A DNA stretch of 64,000 nt from Agapanthus africanus (taxonomy: Eukaryota > Streptophyta > Magnoliopsida > Asparagales > Amaryllidaceae). Positions 21,090-33,444 of the stretch are shown here, piece by piece. Numbering within the stretch: the first letter of the stretch is position 1; the number at the start of each line of letters is the position of its first letter. Below the pieces are notes generated by a model. It did not search any database. It worked only from the letters and a program-made list of their open reading frames with translations, and was not told the origin of the DNA. The stretch lies in NCBI GenBank assembly GCA_030015575.1, contig CM057340.1, forward strand, positions 752,377,632 to 752,441,631, written 5' to 3'. Both the position numbers and the translations under genes were made by a program.

Positions 21090-22418
21090 ATGGATCCGAA
21101 TCCATCAAACTTCTTTAACCCTAATCTGCCGCCGTCCGTTGGTGCGCAGAATCGACCCCGCATCTCTCTCCAGGAGAGGTGCTACCCTATTCGAGGTCCT
21201 CTTTTGACCTGCTTATCCACACCACCAGCCAATGGGGATAACTTTGAGATTAAGCCCCAGTATATCAATCTTTTACCCAAATTCCACGGACTCGAGACTG
21301 AGGACGCTTACGTTTTCATTACCAAATTTGAAAACGTATGCGCAATGATGGGTATGTCACAACTTTCAGTGGATGCTATGCGTCTACGACTTCTTCCATT
21401 TACATTGTGCGATATAGCCGAGAAGTGGCTATATAACACTACCGCACACTCTATTACGAATTGGGAAGAATTCGTCGCTGCATTCCTTAAGAAATTTTAC
21501 CCAATACAAAAGACAGCTCGAATTCGTAGCGAACTGAATCAATTTGCCCAGCTCCCTACTGAACCATTTTCAAAATGCTTTGAACGTTTCAAGGATCTAT
21601 TGGTTCAGTGTCCTCATCACGGCATCCCGAGATGGGAATTGTGCCGAATCATTTATGAGGGCATTAACCCAAGCACTAAACAGAGCCTTGAAAACATGTG
21701 TCAAGGTACTTTTATGACCAAAGATGATGGGGAAGCTTGGAAGTATTTAGAAGAGTTCGCTGAAAAATCACTACAGTGGGAGAGTGGAACCCAACCATTG
21801 AATAGGGGTGGCGTACACCAAATAGATGTGTCCATAGGTGTTCGAGCTGAAATGGCAGCAATGCAAAAGAAGCTCGACGCTATGGAACACAAATTTGCAG
21901 CAGCCTTCCTAAACCCAGTGTCGCTCCCCAAAACTGTTTGTGGGTGCTGTTCTGATCCGTCTCATTTAACGGAAAAATGTCCATTAAACTCTGCGTTTCA
22001 AGGTCACGAGCATTCTAATGCCGCATTTCAAAGACCGAGAAACGATCCATATTCTTCCACATACAATCAGGGTTGGAGGAATCACCCGAATTTTGCTTGG
22101 AACCAAAACCAATCTCAAAACACGGTTCCAAACACGAATAATTTTCAAAGGGCTCTTCCTCCACCACAACAACAACCCCTTCAACTCACTCAGCACCCCT
22201 ATCAGTCACAAAATTTCCAAAATCAGGTCAACAATCCTGCACAGTCTAATCCTATGACCTGTTCTGACGAGTTCTCCCAATTCACTCAAACCATGAAATC
22301 ACTTTTGTCAAATTTCATAGAGGTTTCGGCTGAGGTTAGAACTTCCGTCGGTGAGATAAAGAAAAACTCAGCGTCCCAAGCTGAGAGTATCAGAACGATG
22401 GAAGCTGAAATCGCATGA
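21090..22418 (+). CDS. gag: Athila gag
   Basis: This 442-residue ORF starts at the ATG that opens MDPNPSNFF. The Retrotrans_gag domain covers about residues 60-240: LPKFHGLETEDAYVFITKFE, a KKFYP motif, then the helical EPFSKCFERFKDLL segment. A knuckle-like CGCCSDPSHLTEKC follows near residue 285, spaced C-X2-C-X4-H-X4-C. The C-terminal third is Gln/Asn/Pro-rich, then helical. The ORF stops at a TGA (22416-22418) in the same frame as pol, where CGA would continue. In relatives gag and pol often form one frame, so this may be a mutation; a genuine gag terminator cannot be excluded. Confidence 0.85.
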   Translation: MDPNPSNFFNPNLPPSVGAQNRPRISLQERCYPIRGPLLTCLSTPPANGDNFEIKPQYINLLPKFHGLETEDAYVFITKFENVCAMMGMSQLSVDAMRLRLLPFTLCDIAEKWLYNTTAHSITNWEEFVAAFLKKFYPIQKTARIRSELNQFAQLPTEPFSKCFERFKDLLVQCPHHGIPRWELCRIIYEGINPSTKQSLENMCQGTFMTKDDGEAWKYLEEFAEKSLQWESGTQPLNRGGVHQIDVSIGVRAEMAAMQKKLDAMEHKFAAAFLNPVSLPKTVCGCCSDPSHLTEKCPLNSAFQGHEHSNAAFQRPRNDPYSSTYNQGWRNHPNFAWNQNQSQNTVPNTNNFQRALPPPQQQPLQLTQHPYQSQNFQNQVNNPAQSNPMTCSDEFSQFTQTMKSLLSNFIEVSAEVRTSVGEIKKNSASQAESIRTMEAEIA

Positions 22419-25400
22419 CTTAAAGCCGAAATGAGTGCGAGAGAAAAAGGGAAACTTCCCTCTCAACCCCTACAGAATCCTGGGCATTACAATGTAAATG
22501 CCGTCACAACGTTGAGATCGGGAAGAGTGCTGAACAACCATGTCGGGGAAGGTATTGATGATACTGAAAATCATATCAACACCCCGGCTGAGACCTTTCC
22601 ACACACACACACTTCTCCTTCTGATCCTTCTTCTTCTACCACACCACCTTCTCGCGAGCCTATTCTCCATTTCCCACTAGGCTCGACACCTCAGTATAGC
22701 CCTTCTAGTTCTCCACAGACGGTCCCCACACCTCTTTTGGGACCGCGTCTACCCCCTCTTCCTTCTCCTATGATGGACCCTGCGCTTATTGCGAAAGCTC
22801 CTTACCTGAATCGGTTAAGGGCTAATAGAACGAGTCCTCATATGGAGAAAATTATGGAAATGTTCAAACAGGTTAACATCAATATCCCTCTCCTAAATGC
22901 AATTCAACAAGTCCCCGCTTATGCGAAAATTCTTAAGGACTTGTGCACTAGGAAGAGGAAGACTCAAGTGCCGAAGAAGGTCTTTATGGCTAATAATATC
23001 AGCACTGCTTTTATTCCCCAGCTACCAAAGAAACGAAAGGACCCAGGATGTTCTACAATATCGATTTCTATTGGGGGTAAAAACATAAATCGTGCTCTTT
23101 TAGACCTTGGCGCAAGTGTTAACCTCCTTCCATATTCGGTATATGAGCAATTAGGGATTGGAGAGCTGAAACCTGCTCACTGCACTCTCCAGATGGCAGA
23201 CCGATCTATCACCAAACCATGGGGTGAATTAGAGGATGTGTTGATAAAGGTCGGGGAATTTGTTTTTCCTGTAGACTTCATTGTACTCGACACACAGCCT
23301 GTAGCAAACCCCCGGAGCCAAATTCCGGTGATTCTGGGTCGTCCTTTCCTTGCCACTTCCAACGCTGTTATAAACTGTAGAAATGGTTCAATGAACTTAT
23401 CATTTGGAAATATGACCATTGAACTAAATATCTACAAAGTTGGAAGTCAGCCATCAGAACCCTCTGCTCATATTCTAGATGTGTGCTCTATCCATGAGAT
23501 CGCTCCCGATAGTTGTGGAGCTGAGGATCTTTGCTTTACTGATCTCGATGACATTACCACATCTCTGTTTGATCTTACACATGATCTTAGTGAGGACACT
23601 TTCTCTACACTTGAGTCCTGCACTTCTGACTTTTCTCCACCCGAGTCTGTATCTTTCACAGGCTCTAGGCTTCTTTGTAAATCCAAAAATCACTTAATGA
23701 TCCCTCCTTCTATCATTTCTCCACCTGAGTTAGATCTCAAAATTTTACCTTCTCACCTTAAATATGCATATCTAGGTGAGAATGAGTCTTTACCGGTTAT
23801 CATATCCGCTTCTCTTGCATCAGAGCAAGAGAATGCACTTTTATCGGTATTGAGATCTAACAAAGAGGCGTTTGGTTGGAGTATGGCGGACATCAAAGGG
23901 ATTAGTCCCTTGATAGTTGAACATCATATACATGTGATGGATGATGCTAGACCAACCCGAGAACCACAGAGACGGTTGAATCCCGTCATGAAGGAAGCGG
24001 TCATGAAAGAGATCGTCAAATGCTTAGATAATTGTATTATATACCCCATCTCCGATAGCCAGTGGGTGAGTCCTATACATGTCGTTCCTAAGAAATCCGG
24101 CATCACTGTTATAACCAATGAGGCAAATGAGTTGATTCAGACACGCGCCCAAACTGGATGGCGTGTATGTATTACTTATAGAAAACTCAATGCTGCCACG
24201 AGGAAAGATCACTTTCCTCTACCATTCATTGATCAGATGCTGGAACGCTTAGCGGGACGAGAGTATTATTGCTTTATGGACGGATACTCAGGCTATAATC
24301 AGGTCCCCATCGCCAAAAAGGATCAAGATAAAACCACTTTTACTTGTCCTTTTGGTACCTTTGCTTACAGTCGCATGCCCTTTGGGTTATGCAATGCTCC
24401 CGCTACCTTTCAGCGGTGTATGATGGGGATATTCTCTGATATGGTAGAGAATTTTCTGGAGATCTTTATGGACGATTTCTCGATTTTTGGAGACTCTTTT
24501 TCTGATTGCCTATCGAATCTTGACGCTGTTCTTACTCGTTGCAAGGAGAAGAACTTGACTTTGAACTGGGAAAAATGCCATTTTATGGTTCAAGAAGGAA
24601 TAGTTCTTGGACATGTCATTTCACAGAAAGGCATTGAGGTTGACAGAGCTAAGATAGATGTCATTCAAAACCTCCCTCATCCTAAAAGCGTCAAAGATAT
24701 TCGATCTTTCCTTGGCCATGCGGGCTTTTATAGGAGATTCATTAAGGACTTTAGCAAAATTGCTAGACCTTTAACTCTTCTCCTGGCCAAGGATACGACC
24801 TTCCATTTTGACTCGGACTGCGAGACAGCTTTCGACTCACTTAAACACACACTCACTTCAGCCCCCGTGCTATCATCACCAAACTGGGACTACCCCTTTG
24901 AGCTGATGTGTGACGCATCCGACTTTGCAGTAGGTGCAGTCTTAGGACAACACATTGAAAAGATGCCACACGTAATATACTATGCAAGTAAGACCCTGAA
25001 TGATGCGCAAATCAATTATACAACCACCGAAAAAGAACTCTTAGCGGTTGTATTTGCATTAGAAAAATTCAGGCCTTACTTAATTGGCTCACCTATAGTT
25101 GTGTATACTGACCATTCCGCTTTAAAACATCTTTTGGCGAAGAAAGATGCAAAAGGTCGACTAATACGTTGGATCCTTCTGTTACAAGAATTTGATCTTG
25201 TTATCAAAGATAAGAAAGGATGTGAAAACGTAGTAGCTGACCATCTTTCACGCATCATTTCTTCCCCTGTGACCCTGCCGATTAATGACTCGTTCCCTGA
25301 CGAACAACTCTTGAGCATATCCAGTGAACCATGGTTCAGGGATATTGTGAACTATCATGCCACGGGACTGATACCGAGCGATTGGTCAAAACATGACAAA

Positions 25401-25496
25401 TATCATTTTCTTTCCCAAGTAAAACACTTTTACTGGGACGAGCCCTATTTGTTTAAATATTGTCCTGATCAGATCATGCCGGTGTGTCCCGAATGA
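22419..25496 (+). CDS. pol: Athila protease, reverse transcriptase and RNase H
   Basis: In the gag frame, this 1021-residue ORF (ATG 22431) holds a Pro/Ser-rich linker, then an aspartic protease with LDLGASVNLLP (catalytic Asp codon at 23103). RT follows, with the FMDGYSGYNQV block, the MPFGLCNAPATFQR block and the FMDD active site at 24465-24476. RNase H has CDASDFAVGAVL, the TTTEKELLAVVFAL helix and YTDHSALKHLL. The segment between RT motifs 1 and 2 has an extra stretch (ITNEANELIQTRAQTG) that is also usual in this clade. The frame ends at 25494-25496 through what looks like a 1-nt shift just before integrase. Role: maturation of the polyprotein and reverse transcription in cytoplasmic particles. 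Confidence 0.9.
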   Translation, partial: LKAEMSAREKGKLPSQPLQNPGHYNVNAVTTLRSGRVLNNHVGEGIDDTENHINTPAETFPHTHTSPSDPSSSTTPPSREPILHFPLGSTPQYSPSSSPQTVPTPLLGPRLPPLPSPMMDPALIAKAPYLNRLRANRTSPHMEKIMEMFKQVNINIPLLNAIQQVPAYAKILKDLCTRKRKTQVPKKVFMANNISTAFIPQLPKKRKDPGCSTISISIGGKNINRALLDLGASVNLLPYSVYEQLGIGELKPAHCTLQMADRSITKPWGELEDVLIKVGEFVFPVDFIVLDTQPVANPRSQIPVILGRPFLATSNAVINCRNGSMNLSFGNMTIELNIYKVGSQPSEPSAHILDVCSIHEIAPDSCGAEDLCFTDLDDITTSLFDLTHDLSEDTFSTLESCTSDFSPPESVSFTGSRLLCKSKNHLMIPPSIISPPELDLKILPSHLKYAYLGENESLPVIISASLASEQENALLSVLRSNKEAFGWSMADIKGISPLIVEHHIHVMDDARPTREPQRRLNPVMKEAVMKEIVKCLDNCIIYPISDSQWVSPIHVVPKKSGITVITNEANELIQTRAQTGWRVCITYRKLNAATRKDHFPLPFIDQMLERLAGREYYCFMDGYSGYNQVPIAKKDQDKTTFTCPFGTFAYSRMPFGLCNAPATFQRCMMGIFSDMVENFLEIFMDDFSIFGDSFSDCLSNLDAVLTRCKEKNLTLNWEKCHFMVQEGIVLGHVISQKGIEVDRAKIDVIQNLPHPKSVKDIRSFLGHAGFYRRFIKDFSKIARPLTLLLAKDTTFHFDSDCETAFDSLKHTLTSAPVLSSPNWDYPFELMCDASDFAVGAVLGQHIEKMPHVIYYASKTLNDAQINYTTTEKELLAVVFALEKFRPYLIGSPIVVYTDHSALKHLLAKKDAKGRLIRWILLLQEFDLVIKDKKGCENVVADHLSRIISSPVTLPINDSFPDEQLLSISSEPWFRDIVNYHATGLIPSDWSKHDKYHFLSQVKHFYWDEPYLFKYCPDQIMPVCPE

Positions 25497-26580
25497 AGAG
25501 TTTAAGAGTGTTCTTTCATTTTGTCATGATCAGGCCTGTGGGGGTCACTTTGGTCCTAGAAAGACAGCGGAAAAGGTTTTGCAATGTGGATTTTATTGGC
25601 CGACCTTATTCAAGGACGCATTTGAGTATTGCAAAACCTATACACAATGTCAGTATACGGGTAGAATCTCCCAGAGGAATGAAATGCCTCAGCAACCCAT
25701 CTTGGTTGTTGAAATATTTGATGTTTAGGGCCTTGATTTTATGGGTCCCTTTCCCAACTCCTTTGGGAATTTGTACATACTGCTGGCGGTTGATTATGTC
25801 TCAAAGTGGATAGAAGCCATTCCTTGTCGCACTAATGACAAGAAAGTTGTCATTAAGTTCTTAAAAGAGAATATCTTTTAGCGATTTGGACACCCACGCG
25901 CTATTATTAGCGATAATGGGACACATTTCTGCAACAGATCTTTCGAGACTCTGATGCGAAAATACTCAATCAACCATCGACTTTCTACACCCTATCATCC
26001 CCAAACAAGCGGGCAGGCTGAAATCTCAAACAGACAGATCAAACTTATCCTGGAGAAGGCTGTTGCTAAAAATAGAAAATACTGGTCGACCAAACTGACG
26101 GATGCTCTTTGGGCATTCAGGACTGCATTTAAAACCGACCTAGGAATGTCTCCATATAGGATAGTGTTTGGAAAAGCATGTCACTTACCCGTCGAGATAG
26201 AGCATAAAGCAATGTGGGCTATAAAAGAAATAAATTTTGATCTAAACCTTTCTTGCAACTTTCGGAAGCTGCAAATAAATGAGCTAAGCGAACTCTGCGA
26301 TGAAGCTTATGATAACGCTGTAATTGTAAAGAATAGGACTAAGGTTTTTCACGATAAAAACATTTTGAGGAAACATTTTCACCTGGTCAACAAGTCCTTC
26401 TTTATGATTCACGATTACACCTTCACGTGGGTAAGCTCCGATCTCGATGGAAGGGACCTTTTGTTGTGCGGTCTGTATACCCGCACGGGGCAGTAGAAGT
26501 AGAAAATGTTAAAAACGGCACCTTTTTCAAAGTGAATGGACATATAGACTTAAGCCGTATTTTTCCACTGACCCCACGGA
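25497..26580 (+). pseudogene. int: Athila integrase (frameshifted, stops)
   Basis: In the frame one nucleotide off from the preceding pol ORF, the zinc-binding HHCC module is recognisable: CHDQACGGHFG then FYWPTLFKDAFEYC and YTQCQ. The D-D-35-E core is present: Asp codon 25735 (GLDFMGPF), Asp codon 25912 (ISDNGTHF) and Glu codon 26020 (SGQAEISNR), with 35 residues between the last two. TAG stops at 25726 and 25879 interrupt it; the first replaces an expected Trp. A second frameshift near 26420 separates the C-terminal RWKGPF-type segment (26427-26580). Integration would need a complete copy elsewhere. Confidence 0.8.
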
Positions 26581-28058
26581 GGAGCTCTTGTTCTTACAAG
26601 AGCCAGTTTATTTGGATTAAAATTCCTCCGTCTCATCTTCATGTCATGTTTATCACTGCATCATCTTTTGAAGGAAGGTGAGTAAAAAGAGTAAGTTTGG
26701 GGGAAGTTCTTCACTTATATATTTAGCCCCCACTAATAATTCCTCCCAGGTTTACAGTTTTGTAGGTATAGCATTTGGCAACAGTGAGGACACTGTTGAA
26801 AACAAGTTTGGGGGAGGTTTGTGCTTATTTTTGCATCATTTGCATATCATTTGCATAAGCACAAAACATTTCTTTAAAAATCTATAAAAATTGAAAAAAT
26901 TTCAAAATCTATAAAAATTTAAAAAATTTCAAAATATAAAAATATTTAATATTTATGATAATGAAAGATTAGATAGTGAACAATTGCATCCATGAGATTA
27001 GAAAAAATTTAAGAAAACTAAGAAAATTAGAAGTTTTCTTATACGAACTAGTAATAAGTAGTTATGAGCCGTTGTCCCAAGGGTTAGCAAGATGAAGGAC
27101 GTCACTAATCTGAGGATAAAAATAAGTCTGAAAAATAGTTTCTATTCTGGAAGCCAAACATTTTGAACGTTACTACCCTACTATTCGCACTTACACACGT
27201 CTTGAAACCTGGGATAGTAGAGGATACCTTGAAATGCTCTTGTCTTAAAGCCGATGTATGAAGGAAATAAAAAGAAAAAAAAAGTGAATAAAAAATATAA
27301 AGTGGTGAGAAAAATGGACACCGGTTTTGTTATCACCGAGGGCAATAAAAAATATATAGCGAGGGTGCTTCTTCACCTAGTGCCCTAAGGCCAACTGGTT
27401 TGGGAGTCACTGCTATGCCTGAGGTGGTGCAAGACGAGGAAAATACACCAAGCAAGCAAGCACAGGAGTAATCGGTCGGTTAGTACCTCAAGAAGTATTA
27501 ACGGTCGCATGAAAGTGTGTGAGCAATCTCATCTAAATATTCATTAATTAAAAAGTACTGAGGCTGATGGGCAAGAGTATGATAGCTTGAATTGAATTCT
27601 CCGGATGTAGGGATGTCTTTACACACACGCAGGGTTATATGATCGATGTTTGGAAGAAAGATAGGAATGAAGAATAAGACAATGTTTTATTGAGGGAGGA
27701 CGTGATTTTTAACATCTTTTCATGACCATTAAGATAGGGCTCATGACAACCGAAAAGCTAGCTTAGTTGGAAACCCTAATTTTCAAGGCTTTTCTTCTAC
27801 AATTCTTTTCTTTAAATGTAATATTCATGATCTTCCTTTTATTATTGGATTTTGTGGGTGCAATCCGCTGAAAACCCTCAGGAGACAACACTCCTCCTAC
27901 TAGGGACACCTAGAGGTTTAAAGGCTTGTTGCACGTGCTCAGTGTAATCGTGTTGCCTACGAAAGTGTGCTAGTTAGTTTTTCTTTTTCTTCATTTTCTC
28001 CTTCTCTTTTTAATAAAACAGTTCGCTCGAGACGATCGAAATTAAGTTTGGGGGAATT
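26581..28058 (+). other. Athila 3' non-coding region with repeated polypurine tracts
   Basis: About 1.5 kb without a supported ORF; no env-like gene is recognisable. AAGTTTGGGGGA occurs three times: near 26693, near 26806, and at 28045-28056 directly before the 3' LTR, where it serves as the polypurine tract. An A-rich tract lies at 26870-26950. Confidence 0.7.
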
Positions 28059-30063
28059 TGATTAGTCGAAAATATTGCATATTTCAGCCGGCAATTTCCT
28101 CATCATTTGCATTCATTTAGACGTGTACGGTATTCATATTTCACATATTAGCAAAACTGTCGCAAAATATCAGATTGCATGATTTAGACTCTAAAACCGG
28201 CACTATAAAGGAAATTGACCGCATTTCATGGTATCGCATCATCTCTATATTGCGCAACACTTGTTTTAAGATCTGTGCAGGAAAATCCAGAAGAAAGGCC
28301 AAAATTTATACGGTACCGATCAAACATTACGCCAACTCAATGATTTCAATTCTGGTATCAATCCAAAGGGAAAAATACAAATCAACATATCAGATGAAGC
28401 CCAAAATATTAGCCCAGGACCACTGCAAAAAGACCAAAGCCCAAGGAGCCAACATGGCTGCGGATCCACGGCAGGAGCCTGCTTGCGCCGCGGTTCCGCG
28501 GCCGTCTTGCCACGTCAGCACTTGATCTTTGCATCAAAACTCTTCACTCAGGGCCCACATTCAGCTCATATACTTCAAGTTCCAGAATACTCCAGAGATT
28601 TCTGCTAGATCAGCAAGCTTTGGAATCAACACTAAACTAGCCTATCATTCTAGAAACTTCTCCCTAAACCCTAGCTTAAACCCTAAGCTAAAGCCTAACA
28701 AACTCCTTCTAGAAGCCTCAACAAACTTTTGGAGGGAATTGTAAATTCAAACCTAGACCTAGGGTTTGGGAGATCTATAAATAAGACCCTAGGCTCACTT
28801 GTATCATAATCCCCCAATTTTGAGAATAATCTCTAATCTTGGAAAAATCCCTCCATTAGTTCATCTTTAGCCATTCACTCTTTTCTCTCTTCTTTCACAA
28901 GTCTAGTGAGAGAACTTGTGTGAAACCTTAACCCTAATTCCAATCAAAAGCCAAGATCCCGAGTACCCATCAAGCAAGAAGCCTTGCAGCCTTTTATGAG
29001 CCGAGCCGATCTTCAACAGAGCAAGTGGTCCAAGCCGATCCGCGACTCACGGAGCCGAGCGACGCTAATTCAACAATTTAGTTCTTCCTCTTGTAATTCT
29101 TGAGCTACTGTAATCAAATTGTTGATATAAATAAAAGGTGATATTCTTTTATCTTGTTTTCTTTAAATTCTTGCATCATGATATCTTTTCAATTCTTGAA
29201 TACTTTCTGTGTGATGATGTTTGAGTAATACTCCGCTCGTCGAGGAGTCGAGACGATCAATAGAATGATGATGTAATATATCTGAAATCGATTCTTGAGT
29301 CCTACGAGTTTTGTAAACCCTAGCAAGTTCAAGAATCGATGACCCAATTCGTTGCGATGCTTTCTTGATTGATATCGCTCGAGATTGGGGAGTTACGATC
29401 GTTTCTTGAAATTGCTAGAGGCTAGAATGTGAATGATATCTACGAAAGAACAAGGGTTAAACGATGAAACCCTAGTTTCATCAAGAAAGCCCTAACTCTC
29501 GTCGATCATCATCGATCTAGTATCAATCCTTCGAAGGACAAGAATATGAAATCTTGAGATTACATCACGTCTATAGATCCGATCGATTCCTACGAGCCTC
29601 ATTTAGATTCTTGACATTTGATTGGAAATATCATCGAAACCCGATTCTCGATTGTTTATCAGTTTTTTGATTCTTGATTAAACTCGTGACACCTGAATCA
29701 ATCGATAAATTCTTGAATCATGTTTTCTTTTCTTTTCGATTAACTTTTCGATTCAAACAAATTAAATACAGAAACGAATCGCACAATCCCTGTGGACGAT
29801 CCGTACTCGCTTACGATCTACAATCGACACCGTAATTGATTGCGGTCAAATATAATTCTTTGATTGTGAACTTGATTCAATTTTCTAATTACCGACACAA
29901 AGAAACTCTTATCGATCAAATGAAACCGTTATCGGGAATCATTTGAGTTGATTTACTTACTCAGTCTTGAATTTTACGAACAACCAAATGATGCCGAAAT
30001 CGGGGACTATTTGAATTGATACTTTTACTTTTCACATCCAATCGAGAAAATTCATTCAAATCA
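28059..30063 (+). repeat. 3' LTR of the Athila element
   Basis: 2005 bp, nearly identical to 17973-19978. It ends ATCA at 30063, followed by the TSD CCTGT and then by B sequence in frame with the part left of the insertion. Confidence 0.93.
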
Positions 30064-30068
30064 CCTGT

Positions 30069-32449
30069 CAATGGGAATGAAGTTGCCACCTTTCAAAGAA
30101 GACACTTCAGAAAATACGTTCCTCGACGAACTAGATGCACATCCAAGCTACTGCTTATTCCATCGGAGGATCACGCACCCTACCGAGGAATGCATGGCCT
30201 TTAAAAATTGGTGGCAGGGATACGTTACTCATCGACAACATTTCAAGCGGATGAAGCGCAAAACTCGTCGAGAGCGGAAGAGCACGACAGATGAACGCAA
30301 AAGAACTGTCGACAACTATCACATGGTTGATTCCGGAGGATCGCAAGTTCTCACCTTCGGGAGCGATTCTGATGAAGAAATAGCCCTCGGCCCTCTCTTC
30401 AAGGAATCCATCACTGAAGCAGAAGAGGCGAAGACCTGCGAGAACATTCAGCTACGTAATCATACGTTATCTGAAAAGAATCTCGGACTCATAAACAAGG
30501 GGGCGAACAAAAAAGACAAGGGGAAAGAAAAAGTCCATGAATATATCGCCCTTAATGACCGAGTCGTCGAAGAGATGGCAGCTAAGGACCCGCCAAAGAA
30601 AAACAAGGTGGATTACAACGTTCTGGCACACCTGAGGAAGATACCCTCGCGACTAAGCATTCTCGATGCCCTTCTGTTATCTGAAGAGGAAAGAGATTCT
30701 CTGATCAAGGCACTATAAGAGCCCAAACAGTTTCAAGCTTTCCTTGCCGAAGAAAAGATGAAGGACGAGCTGGAAGAAGTGCACACTGCTGACGTCACTT
30801 TCGGCGATGAAGACCTCCTTCTCGGGACGTGCGAGTACAACCGTCCCTTGTATTTCACCGGATACTGCCATAACATCAAGATAGGGAAGATTCTAGTTGA
30901 CAACGGGTCTCCTGTCAATCTCCTAAATGTGAGGGTACTTAAAGAAATCTGCATGAGCGTCCAGTACCTCGCTCGGGATAAAATTACCATCTCCGGGTTC
31001 GACTCCCAGTCATCACGGACGCTTGGGTCTATGATACTGACATTACGCTTCGGGTCGCTCATCACAGACATCAAATTTCATGTCATTGACGTCAAGACCT
31101 GTTACAACGCTTTACTCGGAAGACCTTGTTTACACGAAAACAACATCATCCCTTCTACACAACATCAGTGTATGAAGTACTTCAATGATGGTCTCGAGTA
31201 TACCATGACAGGGGAACTGAACCCATTCTCCGTAAATGTAGTCCGCAAATATGAAGACGCCAAGTACTTCTTGCCAGACTTCGAAGACAAGGAAAGATGC
31301 TATAAACCGAAGAACAAAACTATCACCACTATTTCGGTCTTTAGGAGCGATACCGAGGAGGAGGAAGAGATAGTCTATTCGGGGCCGCTCCAATACAACA
31401 AGCTTGGACCGTCTACCCCTATGTTGGTCTTCGGCAGCGACACTGAAGATGAGGTCAATGCAGTATTTTCTGTTCGGCCATCAATACAAGCCCTCACTGG
31501 CGATGAACGAAGTTTGCAAATCGCCATGGTCCCGCAAAAGCATTACAAAGAGCTCAACGCACTTGATACCTATAGTGTGCAAGAACTGCAGACGTTCTAC
31601 GTCCCTCCCAGGCGACAAGATGAGAAGGCGGCCATCTTTTATCGATCCACGGAAACCAAAGTGGAGAAAGAAATTTGGCATGGTGCCGATTCTACACTTG
31701 ACAGGCTCTAGCCCATCCGTCTGCCCAGATACTACACAGAAGGATTAAAAAGGCTGTTAAGGTGCTAAGGCATACCCTTCAAACAGACTGCTCGACAAAC
31801 TCAGTTCCACAACAGGATCTGGAACGTCCCTAGAACTCAGCGAAAATTGCCCAACGGGAGAATGGAAACGATCGGGCTTGGATATGTTCAATCCAAGAAA
31901 TGGGAGCGATTCCATGGCTGCTACGTTATACATGACTTCGATGAAGAAGGAGATGCTCTGTTAGAAGACACTGCAATTGAATCAAAACGAGATCCCGCCG
32001 TAAAAATGCCAAGTTCGTCATTTGAAGAACATATGAAAAAACTAATAAGGGAGGCGGGTCAAATGGTCCGAGATGGCCACAGCCGCGAAATGGCCATTTA
32101 CAAGAAAGCCAGGACGCAGCGCCTCCTTCAGCAGGCTGTGGAGAATGACGATGCCCTTCGTCGCCAGCCCGTCATACAGAAGACCCGACACAGAGGTAAA
32201 AACAAGCTAAAGAACGGAAAAAACGTTCGACGGCGGCAAAGCGGGTCCAAGAAGCCACGCAATCGAGAATTGAGCAGTCGGGATTCGTCTCTTATAAAAA
32301 AGATGGATCGAGCATATTCTTTTCCCCAAGACAAGACAAGGAAGATATTTGGTCTTGTCATGAAATATCAAATGATTACGCTCCCGGAATCCAAACACCC
32401 CGAGCAAGCAGACGAGGTCTCTCATTCGAATTATTGCCCCTATCACTGA
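30069..32449 (+). pseudogene. Element B protease region with knuckle-like module 2
   Basis: Continues B after the Athila insertion. Order: SYCLFHRRITHPTEEC module (about 30145-30195), a basic helix, an acidic GSDSDEE stretch, the protease with ILVDNGSPVNLL (Asp codon at 30899) and YNALLGRP, two more GSDTE-type acidic stretches, and a second REMAIYKKA helix. YSFPQDKTRK and the NYCPYH start of module 3 close the region. Stops at 30716, 31709, near 31767 and at 32447 break the frame. The DNG triad differs from the usual DSG or DTG but is seen in some plant gypsy proteases. In an intact element this part would process the polyprotein. Confidence 0.75.
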
Positions 32450-33444
32450 GCGATAGGACATCCTCTCGAAGACTGCTTCACATTCAAAGACTGGGTAGAA
32501 TACCAGTATCAGCAAGGCAGGTTCGCTTTATCCAGCAGTTGGAGGGTAACCCCGCCACAGAATCATGAACCGAAAGCCACGTATGCAGCGAGAGTAGAGC
32601 CGAATCAACATCGGTCTTGGAAGCGGTCTCGTACCTGTCACGCGATAACACTGTCAGGAGAAGGAGTACGCGAGGATATGGCTGACCTCCCCTGGTGTTT
32701 CGAAAACGATGATGACAAGGTGATCTCAGAGTTTCTACCAGCGCCAAAAGAGCTGGAAGATGGAATACATACTACTGCAGATAACCTGAGAAAAATAAAC
32801 TTGGGGACGGAAAACGACCCACGGCCAACGTTCGTCAGTGAGTTGTTGTCTGAAGAATAGGTGGCTACGCTCAAAGACGTGCTCATGCAATATAAAGACT
32901 GTTTCGCATAGAACTACTCCGAAATGCCGGGACTAGATTCAGAAGTAGCTGTGCACAAATTGGCAATATCTCCGGACGTCAAGCCGATCAAACAAGCACC
33001 GAGAAGAATGCGGCTCGAACTTGAAATGAGCATTAACGCCGAGGTCATGAAGCTAATCAATTCCGACTTCGTCCAAGAAGTTCAATACCCCGATTGGATT
33101 GCCAACATTGTCCCAGTGATGAAGAAAAATGGGACGGTGCGCATCTGCGTGGACTTTTAGGACCTCAATAAAGCTTGCCCGAAGGGTGATTTTCCCGTAC
33201 CAGTTCTGAGTTGATGATAGATAATACGTCCACTCATAAAGTCTTCTCCTTCATGGATGGATCATCTGGGTACAATCAGATAAAGATGCATCCCGAAGAC
33301 CAGAAGCATACCGCTTTCCGGACTCCTCTGGGCATATTCTGCTACAAAGTGATGCCTTTCGGTCTGAAGAACGCCGGCGCTACCTATCAGAGGGCCATGA
33401 TGAGGATTTTCGACAACCTCATACATGAAATCGTCGAATGCTAT
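32450..33444 (+). pseudogene. pol: Element B reverse transcriptase, N-terminal part
   Basis: Contains the end of module 3 (HPLEDCFTFKDW), an acidic linker, and the first RT blocks: RRMRLELEMSINAEVMKL, WIANIVPVMKKNGTVRICVDF, FMDGSSGYNQIKMHPED and MPFGLKNAGATYQRAM. It ends at VECY, where the copia element is inserted inside the codons of the YIDD active site. Stops near 32858, 32909 and 33158 and a frameshift near 33208 break it. It is collinear with 54000-54830 of C. Confidence 0.8.

Larger units (their letters stand above)
17973..30063 (+). mobile_element. Complete Athila-type Ty3/gypsy element
   Basis: A 12.1-kb element with LTRs 17973-19978 and 28059-30063, both starting TGATTAG, and a perfect TSD CCTGT at 17968-17972 and 30064-30068. 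Its primer-binding site TGGCGCCGTTTCCGGGGA matches the tRNA-Asp type known for Athila. The order gag, protease, RT (FMDD), RNase H, integrase, long non-coding 3' part fits that clade. By eye the LTRs differ at roughly two dozen sites in 2 kb (about 1%), so this insertion is comparatively young. One stop separates gag from pol, and frameshifts and stops hit integrase. It lies inside B's gag-pol linker. Confidence 0.93.

Noticed and set aside
26581..28058. Possible env-like gene of the Athila element
   Set aside because: No ORF of useful length, no transmembrane segment; the region is AT-rich and non-coding.
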